NCBI GenBank assembly: GCA_013153895.1
Contig: JAADDN010000135.1
Coordinates: 1 to 9,203, forward strand
Source of the DNA: Thermoproteota archaeon
Lineage (GTDB): Archaea; Thermoproteota; Thermoprotei; Thermoproteales; Thermocladiaceae
Direction of reading: 5' to 3'
Length of the DNA stretch: 9,203 nucleotides
Of the stretch, positions 1 to 5,697 are shown piece by piece (the first letter of the stretch is position 1; the number at the start of each line of letters is the position of its first letter). The notes under the pieces are model-generated. The model saw only the letters and a program-made list of their open reading frames with translations, ran no database searches and had not been told where the DNA came from. The position numbers and the translations under genes are program-made.

Positions 1-65
1 CTTATACAGACTGATGTATCGAGACCACCTGAGTATGCGAGTACTACTCTAGATATCTTGCTCGT
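1..65 (-). CDS. argG: Argininosuccinate synthase, N-terminal fragment (runs off the left edge)
   Basis: The minus strand reads SKISRVVLAYSGGLDTSVCI. The segment VVLAYSGGLDTSV is the hallmark ATP-pyrophosphatase (PP-loop) motif SGGLDTS at the extreme N-terminus of argininosuccinate synthase, which joins citrulline and aspartate using ATP in arginine synthesis. Only about 21 codons are in the window. No ATG, GTG or TTG lies in frame upstream before the stop (TAA within the opposite cbiZ gene). The best placed initiation codon is ACG at 65-63: it is seven bases after a strong ribosome binding site (GAGGTGG, 79-73) and would give M-SKISRVVLAYSGG, a very usual ArgG N-terminus. Either ACG is used as a start or it is an ATG altered by mutation or sequencing error. 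The gene is divergent from cbiZ. The family call is secure; the start is not. Confidence 0.9.
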
Positions 66-72
66 ATAATGA

Positions 73-79
73 CCACCTC
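73..79 (-). promoter_or_regulatory. Shine-Dalgarno site deciding the argG start
   Basis: GAGGTGG on the minus strand is an excellent match to the anti-Shine-Dalgarno end of archaeal 16S rRNA. With a seven-base spacer it points to the ACG codon at 65-63. It is the main evidence that argG initiates there and not further upstream or downstream. Confidence 0.65.
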
Positions 80-100
80 TGCCTCTAACTAGGTGAACTA

Positions 101-110
101 AATTTTTAAG
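101..110. promoter_or_regulatory. Shared TATA-like element for divergent argG and cbiZ
   Basis: AATTTTTAAG on the plus strand reads CTTAAAAATT on the minus strand, so it resembles an archaeal TATA box both ways. Its centre is about 28 bases before the cbiZ GTG at 134, which predicts a leaderless cbiZ mRNA. In the other direction a start of transcription near base 80 would place the argG ribosome binding site (79-73) at the 5' end of a leader of about 15 bases. No other good TATA candidate lies in this gap. The promoter assignment is inferred from spacing alone. Confidence 0.5.
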
Positions 111-133
111 TATGATCTCATGTAGATAGCAAA

Positions 134-910
134 GTGACAGAAGAGCTCGTTAAAGAAACTTTCATAGATGAGAGAACACTTATAATAGAACCGAGAAGAG
201 AACTTACCTACCTCTCATCTGGAATATTCGGAGGATACGTTAAAAAGAGAGGAATCATCATTAGAACAGTAGACCCTGACTTTCATGAGCCTAACATACA
301 GGACTGGTGCATTAAGAACGTACTTGAGAGAGTAATGAAGAGAGATTACATAGTTCTACTGACGGCAGTAAATGTTAAAGAGAGAATAAGAATAGACGAT
401 ACAGTTGAGGATGGACATAATGTAACTCTAATAGCAACAGTAGGGTTCAGTCCAGTGGCATGTATAGAGAGAAAGATCATATATAGACCACTTATAGGAA
501 CAATAAACATAATAGTTCTAACAGATGCAAAAATAACACCACAAGGTCTAGCAGATCTATATAGGACAGCCACGGAAGCTAAGACCATAGCTGTAGCAGA
601 TACATTATTATCCTGTGAAAGTAGACCTATAGGAACTCTCACAGATACCATAACCGTCGGAGCAGAAGTATGTGATAAAGGTTACCTTACTTGTGGAGTA
701 GCTACCACAATAGGAAATAAGGTAGCAAAAATGATATATAAAGTAATCATTAGAAGATACTTAGAATACTTTGAAGATTATATAGCTAGGATAAGTATCA
801 AAGACCTAATAGATGAGATCATGATAAGCGAGTTAAGGTATAGAAAGCACATAGTTGAGAAAGTACTAGCTAAAGATGACGAACACTCTCAATCTCAAAG
901 GAGCCTTTAA
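134..910 (+). CDS. cbiZ: Adenosylcobinamide amidohydrolase (CbiZ)
   Basis: This 258-residue protein matches the CbiZ family, which removes the aminopropanol arm of salvaged (adenosyl)cobinamide to give cobyric acid so that archaea can re-enter the cobamide pathway. The diagnostic block lies at about residues 121-177: GTINIIVLTDAKITPQGL, then RTATEAKTIAVAD (EAK at 148-150), then GTLTDTITVGAE, equivalent to the family pattern GT-N-I...TP..L....TEAK..A......GT.TD.I.V. No signal peptide or membrane helix is seen, so it should be cytoplasmic. The GTG start at 134 fits a leaderless transcript from the TATA element at 101-110; the ATG at 120 is followed at once by a stop. The last 41 bases overlap the convergent 870-1772 gene, so the charged C-terminal tail may be dispensable. 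No other cobamide gene is visible nearby. Confidence 0.85.
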   Translation: MTEELVKETFIDERTLIIEPRRELTYLSSGIFGGYVKKRGIIIRTVDPDFHEPNIQDWCIKNVLERVMKRDYIVLLTAVNVKERIRIDDTVEDGHNVTLIATVGFSPVACIERKIIYRPLIGTINIIVLTDAKITPQGLADLYRTATEAKTIAVADTLLSCESRPIGTLTDTITVGAEVCDKGYLTCGVATTIGNKVAKMIYKVIIRRYLEYFEDYIARISIKDLIDEIMISELRYRKHIVEKVLAKDDEHSQSQRSL

Positions 911-1772
911 CTATGTATGAAGATTCTTGAGGAACTATGAACTCTATAGAATCGTTACTATCCTCGAAATCACTATCCTCACACTTGACAACTATCTTAT
1001 CATATCTCATTCTTATAGCCATGTTTTCTCTATACGATGATAAACATATAAGTACACTATACTTCTCAGTATTCACAAGAAGAACATGTTCACTCAACCT
1101 ATCAATACTATACTCAGAATCTATAGTAATCTTAGCTTGATCTGACACAACATATAGAGGAGATATAGTATAAATTCTATCACAACTCTTGAAGATAACG
1201 ATAAAGATATTATTTAAAAGAAGCATGATCCATCTGAAGTAATAAAATACATCATGTGCTTTTAGTGAGATGAACTTCTTATCTAGAAACTCTAGCTCTA
1301 GTATAGAGAAGAGAATTGTTGAAAATAGTAGAAGTCTTGAATAATTATCTAAAGATTTTTCAGATAAGTTCTCTAAAATTGATCTAGCGAGAGAGTGTAT
1401 GTGATATCTAGATAGTATCCATACTCGATGAATAACGTCTACTTCTTCCATCTTGTTCTTTAAGATATGTTTGTATGCTGTTTTCCAGTTGTGTTCTCTA
1501 AGCATTAGTTTTATTATGTCTGTTGAATGTTCTCTTATGAAGTTTCTTAGTTCTTTATAAGTGTTGTCGTACTTTTTTGAGTATTTAAGTTCAATGTATT
1601 TCAATGTCTTCTCTTCTAGTGATGATCTTGGACTATAGTGTACTTCTATTCCAAGCTTACCTAATTTGTGTAGTATTATGTAGTCTTCTAGTGTTTTTGC
1701 TTCTATTTTGTGGGGTACCTCTAGATTTTTAAGTAGGTCGTCTAGTTTTGTGGAGACGTGTATTTCTATCAT
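870..1772 (-). CDS. Unrecognised 300-residue protein, last gene of the glmS operon
   Basis: I do not recognise a family. The N-terminal 60 residues look alpha/beta (IEIHVSTKLDDLL, then EVHYSPRSSLEEKTLKYIEL), residues 70-140 are charged and helical, and residues 145-195 contain two hydrophobic stretches (SRLLLFSTILFSILELEFL and WIMLLLNNIFIVIF). These could be buried helices or weak membrane segments; flanking polar residues make a soluble helical core equally possible. Residues 200-300 look beta-rich. No catalytic motif or cysteine cluster is evident. Its ATG overlaps the stop of the GlmU-like gene as ATGA (1772-1769), and no separate ribosome binding site is seen, so it is probably translationally coupled. 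It converges on and overlaps cbiZ by 41 bases. The operon position suggests, without proof, a link to amino-sugar or cell-surface metabolism. Confidence 0.75.
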   Translation of the reverse strand: MIEIHVSTKLDDLLKNLEVPHKIEAKTLEDYIILHKLGKLGIEVHYSPRSSLEEKTLKYIELKYSKKYDNTYKELRNFIREHSTDIIKLMLREHNWKTAYKHILKNKMEEVDVIHRVWILSRYHIHSLARSILENLSEKSLDNYSRLLLFSTILFSILELEFLDKKFISLKAHDVFYYFRWIMLLLNNIFIVIFKSCDRIYTISPLYVVSDQAKITIDSEYSIDRLSEHVLLVNTEKYSVLICLSSYRENMAIRMRYDKIVVKCEDSDFEDSNDSIEFIVPQESSYIVKGSFEIESVRHL

Positions 1773-2890
1773 AGTTTTGATAATGGTTCTATTACGCTGT
1801 TCTTCTCTATGAACATTCCTGGGCTTAAGACTGTGTATGTTCCTATTCTGCTTCCTGAGCCTATTATTGAGCCTCTCTTTTCAACTTCTCTTCCTTTGAC
1901 TTTTCTCTGAGATGATCTAGTCACGCTTCTAGTTACTACTCCTGGCTCTATTATGACTCTCTCTCCAATCACTGAGCAACTTATATAGGATCCTCTACCT
2001 ATCGTTGTCTCTCTAAGTATGACGCTCTCAGTTATGTCTACGTTTGATCCTATGCTTGACTTCTCTTCTATTATCGTGTAGTTTCTCACTAGTGATCCAT
2101 ACCCGACATATACTTCTCTTCCTATGTAGACTGGTCCTCTTATTAATACATCATGATCTATATATGCGTTCTCATCTATTATTACTGGACCTTCCTTAGT
2201 CTCTATGAGTGCTCTAGTACTTATCTTTGCTCTAGGATGTATGTAGAGTCCTGGTTCTCTCTCTGAGAGTAATGATGCTCTAGCAAGTGCTAGTAAGTCC
2301 CATGGGGTCTCTATTCTACACCACTCTCCTGACCAGTATGTTTTATCTATTTTTGATCCTTTCTGCATTAAGTCGTTTAGAGCTTCCCAACCATTGTTAA
2401 GTATGGTAGGTAGCTTCTGACCTTCAACTACTCCTACACCTGTCAGCACTAGGTCAGGTCTCTCTTCTCTTATTACTGATACTCCAGTTATCTTACCTGT
2501 TGCTGGATCTATATCAAAAGTTAAGAATCCTAGAGCGTTCTCACAAGGTGCTATGAGGACTGTTATGTCTGATCCCGTAGATGTGTGATAGTTTACGAGT
2601 ATCTTTAATGCATCTGATGGAATGTAGACGTTTAGTGGTATAATTATGAATGTTCCTTGACTTATCTCATTAACATTATCTATAATTTGGACATTATCTA
2701 ACGATTCTGCTAGGTCTATGCTTGGAGATTTCGAGTATATGTATACTTGTGATATATCTAACTCATCTTTGAGAACATTAACGTAGTGTTTAACTATGCT
2801 TTTTCCTAGTACTGTAGGTAGTGGATAGTCTGTGAATTTCTTCATCTCTTCTGTAGGTTCCTCATATATTAGGAGAGCTTTCATCTGCAT
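1769..2890 (-). CDS. GlmU-like nucleotidyltransferase/left-handed beta-helix protein with eroded active sites
   Basis: The 373-residue protein has the two-domain plan of archaeal sugar-1-phosphate nucleotidylyltransferase/acetyltransferases. Residues 1-205 are a nucleotidyltransferase fold (MKALLIY, LPTVLGKSIVKHYV, GVGVVEG, and WCRIETPWDLLAL, matching the usual W.-.I.TPWDLL). Residues 215-373 are hexapeptide repeats of a left-handed beta-helix (VIIDENAYIDHDVLI, VYIGREVYVG, SIGSNVDI, TIGRGSYI, SIIGSGSRIG). The nucleotide-binding signature G-x-G-T-R-L-x-P-L-T is absent: EEPTEEMKKFTDYPLP stands in its place. The usual metal-binding Asp of the GD motif is replaced by IPLNVYIP (84-91). The acetyltransferase His and Asn also look replaced. 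It lies one base after glmS, with GGTGG ahead of the ATG at 2890; Met3 is an alternative start. Family placement is firm. Catalytic activity is doubtful; a regulatory or structural role is possible. Confidence 0.8.
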   Translation of the reverse strand: MQMKALLIYEEPTEEMKKFTDYPLPTVLGKSIVKHYVNVLKDELDISQVYIYSKSPSIDLAESLDNVQIIDNVNEISQGTFIIIPLNVYIPSDALKILVNYHTSTGSDITVLIAPCENALGFLTFDIDPATGKITGVSVIREERPDLVLTGVGVVEGQKLPTILNNGWEALNDLMQKGSKIDKTYWSGEWCRIETPWDLLALARASLLSEREPGLYIHPRAKISTRALIETKEGPVIIDENAYIDHDVLIRGPVYIGREVYVGYGSLVRNYTIIEEKSSIGSNVDITESVILRETTIGRGSYISCSVIGERVIIEPGVVTRSVTRSSQRKVKGREVEKRGSIIGSGSRIGTYTVLSPGMFIEKNSVIEPLSKL

Positions 2891-2891
2891 G

Positions 2892-4718
2892 TTACTCCAC
2901 CGTCACAGTCTTAGCAAGGTTCCTAGGCTTATCAGGATCTAGTCCTCTCATTACTGATGTATAATATGCTACTAACTGTAGAGGTATTATGTATGGTATT
3001 GGTGCTACCCTATAATCAACATTTGGCATATCTATTACATAGTCACATAATTTAGCAAACTTATACACATATTTTCTAGGTGCTAGAGCTATCGTGTATG
3101 CATCTCTTGCTCTCATCTCCATGACGTTTCCAACTATAGCCTCAACATAGTAGTCGTCTAATACTACGAAGAACACTGGGAAATCTCTCTCGACTAGTGC
3201 TATTGGTCCATGCTTGCTCTCACCTGCTGGATATGCTTCTGCATGAATGTAAGCTATTTCCTTAAGCTTGAGTGCTCCCTCCATTGCTATTGGGACTCCT
3301 AGCCCCCTCCCTAGGTAGAATGCGTTTGTCCTATTCTTTAGATATCTTGCAAGTATCATACATCTAGCCTCATGCATTCTTATGATCTTCTCTGTCAGTG
3401 ATGGTAACTCCTGTAACTGTCTTATAAGATACTTATACTCCTCTTCTCTCAATCTCTCCATCATGTATGCGAGAGTTATGCTTAATATCGTTAGAACCAT
3501 TATCTGAGTAGTGAAAGTTTTTGTAGCAGCTACACCTATTTCTGGACCTGCACGTGTATATATGACCATGTCTGACTCTCTAGGTATCGTACTATCAACA
3601 ACGTTTGAGACAGCTATAACCTTACAGCCCCTCTCTTTAAATGTTCTTACTGCCATTAATGTGTCTATCGTCTCTCCTGACTGTGATATTGCTATCAGTA
3701 CTGAGGAATCATTTATAGCATTGACATACTTTCTATACTCTGATGCTATGAATGTTGTTACGTTAGCTCCTGCAAGCTCTGTGAGAAGATAATCACATAC
3801 TAGTCCTGCATGATATGATGTTCCTGCACCTGTTATGAATATTCTATCAGCCTTAGCTAATAGTGAGCATATGTTTCTAACATTCTCCATCTCTATACCA
3901 CTTAACGTATTTGATAGAGCTAGAGGCTGCTCATGAATCTCCTTAAGCATGAAGTGTGGATAACCTCCCTTACTAGCCATATCTAAGCTCCAGGATATTA
4001 CTCTAACTCTCTCTCTCCAGTTTACAGGCTTTCCATCCTTCTCTATGTATATCTCTGTAGGAGTTATGTACCCTAGCTCACCATCTTTAAGCACTATTAC
4101 CCTATTAGTATATTCTAATACTGCAGGTATGTCACTAGCTATCATGTTCATACCATCTCCAACACCTATGATTAATGGTGACGTCATTCTAGCGAAGAAT
4201 ATCTTTGATGGCTCGTATATTGATATGAGACCTATAGCATATGTACCACATAGCTCTTCTACGGATCTTCTAAATGCTTCAAAGAGATCTCTAACATTTT
4301 TGAAGTTCTCTTCTACAAGATGAGCTATTACTTCTGTATCCGTCTCACTCTTAAATACGTGACCTCTAGCTTCCAGGTTCTCTCTTAGCTCAAGGTAGTT
4401 CGATATTATGCCATTATGAACTACGGCTATAGTATCTCTACAGTCCGTGTGCGGATGCGCGTTCTCGTCACTAGGTTTGCCATGTGTTGCCCATCTTGTA
4501 TGTCCTATGCCTACTCTTCCATAGATCTCGTCGAATCTTAATCTTCTATTTAACTCAGCTATCTTTCCTCTACCTTTCCTCACTATAAGTGAGCCATCTC
4601 TTATTACTGCTATTCCAGCAGAATCGTAGCCTCTGTACTCTAGTCTCTCGAGGCATCTTCTTATCATCTTTCCTATATTTTCAATTTCTGAGCATGCTAT
4701 TCCCACTATGCCACACAC
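2892..4718 (-). CDS. glmS: Glutamine--fructose-6-phosphate aminotransferase (isomerizing)
   Basis: GlmS makes glucosamine-6-phosphate from fructose-6-phosphate and glutamine, the first committed step to UDP-GlcNAc for glycans and N-glycosylation. All 608 residues are present, close to the usual bacterial length. The glutaminase domain begins MCGIVGIA, with Cys2 as the N-terminal nucleophile after Met removal, followed by RGYDSAG (29-35), HTRWATHG (73-80) and HNGIISNY (101-108). Two SIS isomerase domains follow (FITGAGTSYHAG and ISQSGETIDT in the first; GRGLGVPIAMEGALKLKEI and HAEAYPAGESKHGPIA in the second). The C-terminus NLAKTVTVE is the conserved tail that contacts the active site. The start is GTG at 4718, required to place Cys at position 2, with a TATA box about 32 bases upstream. 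It leads an operon with the GlmU-like gene (one-base gap) and the 870-1772 gene. No glmS ribozyme signature is seen in the short leader. Confidence 0.97.
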   Translation of the reverse strand: MCGIVGIACSEIENIGKMIRRCLERLEYRGYDSAGIAVIRDGSLIVRKGRGKIAELNRRLRFDEIYGRVGIGHTRWATHGKPSDENAHPHTDCRDTIAVVHNGIISNYLELRENLEARGHVFKSETDTEVIAHLVEENFKNVRDLFEAFRRSVEELCGTYAIGLISIYEPSKIFFARMTSPLIIGVGDGMNMIASDIPAVLEYTNRVIVLKDGELGYITPTEIYIEKDGKPVNWRERVRVISWSLDMASKGGYPHFMLKEIHEQPLALSNTLSGIEMENVRNICSLLAKADRIFITGAGTSYHAGLVCDYLLTELAGANVTTFIASEYRKYVNAINDSSVLIAISQSGETIDTLMAVRTFKERGCKVIAVSNVVDSTIPRESDMVIYTRAGPEIGVAATKTFTTQIMVLTILSITLAYMMERLREEEYKYLIRQLQELPSLTEKIIRMHEARCMILARYLKNRTNAFYLGRGLGVPIAMEGALKLKEIAYIHAEAYPAGESKHGPIALVERDFPVFFVVLDDYYVEAIVGNVMEMRARDAYTIALAPRKYVYKFAKLCDYVIDMPNVDYRVAPIPYIIPLQLVAYYTSVMRGLDPDKPRNLAKTVTVE

Positions 4719-4746
4719 GTTTCTAATATTACTATAAGTTATCTAT

Positions 4747-4754
4747 CTTATATA
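4747..4754 (-). promoter_or_regulatory. TATA box of the glmS operon
   Basis: The minus strand reads TATATAAG here, about 32 bases before the glmS GTG at 4718, predicting a leader of only a few bases. The TATATA core is symmetrical, so it could in principle also drive rightward transcription, with a leader of about 38 bases to the GTG at 4815. Confidence 0.55.
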
Positions 4755-4802
4755 CGTACCTTTGCTACACATTTTCGGAATGTTTTTGAGTCTCGTCCAT
4801 CC

Positions 4803-4808
4803 TATATA
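4803..4808 (+). promoter_or_regulatory. TATA box for the rightward gene at 4815-5531
   Basis: TATATA lies only 7-12 bases before the upstream-most GTG start (4815), too close for a promoter of a protein starting there. With normal archaeal spacing, transcription would begin near 4830-4832, which argues that translation starts at or after that point (ATA at 4830 or TTG at 4842) if this box is used. Confidence 0.4.
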
Positions 4809-4814
4809 GATCCT

Positions 4815-5531
4815 GTGGGAGGTCTCGTCATAGACGAGAAATTGAAGGAGGCTTACAGGAAGTTCAAACAGATGTTCGAGAAGGAGCTTCAGAACCGTAA
4901 CCTAATATATAACTTTGATAGAGCATGGATAGCACTTCACTGTATAGATATGTGCGTCTATAAGCATTATGTAGTATACTTCTCACTAGGCTATAGAGAG
5001 TTCAGAGACATGTGGAACAAGATAGCTGAAGAGCTCTTGAAAGATCTTGGAGTACAACCTGACCCTAAGGAGGCTCTGAGAACAGTCATCAAGATTGGTG
5101 ATAAAGAGATGAAGATGAGCCAGGTAATAAACATGTTCCTAGTATGGTATTTCTCTGAGAATGAGGAGCTCTGTAAGATTCATGTAGAAAATATAAAGCA
5201 TAAACTTAAACTCATGAGTGATTATGCTAAAAAACTTCTGAGAGTTCTAGCACTAGATAGAGAACTAATGACCATAGGCTCAATAGTATTTGACGAGAAG
5301 TGGTTAGGAGAGCACTATAAGGATAAGATAAGAGAGATCTATGGTGAGGAGGATGTAGATATGAAGAAGCTTGAGATAGCTGTCGTAGAATTGAACAAGC
5401 TTGGACTAATAATGTACTGTAACATAGCTATAAGAGACTTCGAGAAGCTTGATGTTAAGGTGATAAACGAGTACTATATAGCTCCTCACCTAGCACCAAT
5501 CTGGAGAAACTTAGATAAGTTCCTAGACTAG
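4815..5531 (+). CDS. Unrecognised helical cytoplasmic protein (238 residues or slightly fewer)
   Basis: No family is recognised. The protein is charged and almost wholly helical by eye: residues 8-30 (DEKLKEAYRKFKQMFEKELQ), a Tyr/Cys/His-rich stretch at 37-60 (WIALHCIDMCVYKHYVVYF), 62-80, 100-118, 120-146 and 184-200. There is no signal peptide or clear membrane helix, and no zinc motif beyond scattered Cys/His. The reading frame is closed by TAG at 5529-5531, 11 bases before a C/D-box sRNA. The start is uncertain. GTG at 4815 opens the frame, but a strong GGGAGGT (4817-4823) lies just after it, pointing to ATA at 4830, and a TATA box at 4803 suggests transcription begins near 4830. TTG at 4842 is the first canonical start after that. 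It is divergent from glmS. The open frame and codon use support a real gene of unknown function. Confidence 0.75.
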   Translation: MGGLVIDEKLKEAYRKFKQMFEKELQNRNLIYNFDRAWIALHCIDMCVYKHYVVYFSLGYREFRDMWNKIAEELLKDLGVQPDPKEALRTVIKIGDKEMKMSQVINMFLVWYFSENEELCKIHVENIKHKLKLMSDYAKKLLRVLALDRELMTIGSIVFDEKWLGEHYKDKIREIYGEEDVDMKKLEIAVVELNKLGLIMYCNIAIRDFEKLDVKVINEYYIAPHLAPIWRNLDKFLD

Positions 5532-5540
5532 TCTTAACTC

Positions 5541-5597
5541 AGGTGATGACAGCTCCCGGATCAGAATGGAATGAAGAGTTCACGTACCGTCTGATCA
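5541..5597 (+). ncRNA. C/D-box guide sRNA (plus strand), probable 23S rRNA 2'-O-methylation guide
   Basis: The elements are ordered as in archaeal C/D sRNAs: box C GTGATGA (5543-5549), a 12-base guide (5550-5561), box D'-like CAGA (5562-5565), a 5-base spacer, box C'-like ATGAAGA (5571-5577), a 13-base guide (5578-5590), and box D CTGA (5591-5594). C and D are perfect; D' and C' each differ by one base from CUGA and RUGAUGA. Such RNAs bind L7Ae, Nop5 and fibrillarin and direct 2'-O-methylation at the target base paired five positions before box D. The D guide (GUUCACGUACCGU) pairs with archaeal 23S GGUACGUGAGC near the peptidyl-transferase centre, and the rule then selects the U at E. coli 2571 (target recalled from memory). 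I could not assign the D' guide, whose complement is AUCCGGGAGCUG. It may be processed from read-through of the gene ending at 5531. The ends are approximate. Confidence 0.85.
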
Positions 5598-5598
5598 G
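5591..5598. repeat. Palindrome CTGATCAG fusing the D boxes of the two sRNAs
   Basis: The perfect 8-base palindrome supplies box D of the plus-strand sRNA (5591-5594) and box D of the minus-strand sRNA (5598-5595). The two RNAs therefore meet exactly at their 3' boxes, and their 3' ends would be complementary over these bases. Confidence 0.85.
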
Positions 5599-5647
5599 AA
5601 CCTCTGACCATCTTCATCTATTCTGCTACCAGCGTGCTCATCACGTG
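5592..5647 (-). ncRNA. C/D-box guide sRNA (minus strand), convergent with its neighbour
   Basis: Read leftward, the elements are box C GTGATGA (5644-5638), a 12-base guide GCACGCTGGTAG (5637-5626), box D'-like CAGA (5625-5622), a 4-base spacer, box C'-like ATGAAGA (5617-5611), a 12-base guide TGGTCAGAGGTT (5610-5599), and box D CTGA (5598-5595). All spacings fit the archaeal C/D sRNA plan. D' and C' carry the same variants as in the plus-strand sRNA, suggesting a shared ancestor or local inverted duplication. The guide targets would be complementary to AACCUCUGACCA (D; predicted methylation at the U) and CUACCAGCGUGC (D'). I cannot place either in rRNA or tRNA from memory. A TATA-like ATTAA in 5667-5678, about 28 bases upstream, could drive it. 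The ends are approximate. Confidence 0.8.
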
Positions 5648-5666
5648 ATAAATGATAGATAATACG

Positions 5667-5678
5667 TTTAATACTTAA
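5667..5678. promoter_or_regulatory. TATA-like element between the minus-strand sRNA and the phosphatase gene
   Basis: TTTAATACTTAA is nearly symmetrical. On the plus strand it is centred about 26 bases before the ATG at 5698, predicting a leaderless mRNA. On the minus strand TTAAGTATTAAA is a suitable distance (about 25-28 bases) ahead of the sRNA that begins near 5647. It may serve both directions, like the element at 101-110. Confidence 0.5.
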
Positions 5679-5697
5679 CCTTTTCTAAACACAACAA

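Noticed and set aside
346..651. Minus-strand open frame of 101 codons inside cbiZ
   Set aside because: Lies wholly antisense to the well-supported CbiZ conserved core; its hydrophobic composition is a shadow of the sense codons.
937..1140. Plus-strand open frame of 67 codons
   Set aside because: Antisense to the 870-1772 gene, Ser/Leu-rich, no ribosome site or promoter; shadow frame.
3511..4323. Two plus-strand open frames (3511-3792 and 4045-4323) within glmS
   Set aside because: glmS is intact across both with all family motifs; these are antisense shadows.
4719..4814. Possible glmS ribozyme or riboswitch ahead of glmS
   Set aside because: The predicted leader is only a few bases long and no conserved ribozyme core is seen; glmS ribozymes are known from bacteria.
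5640..5649. Palindrome ATCACGTGAT as a possible operator
   Set aside because: Half of it is box C of the minus-strand sRNA, which explains it; the plus-strand GTGATAA is not followed by D', C' or D boxes.
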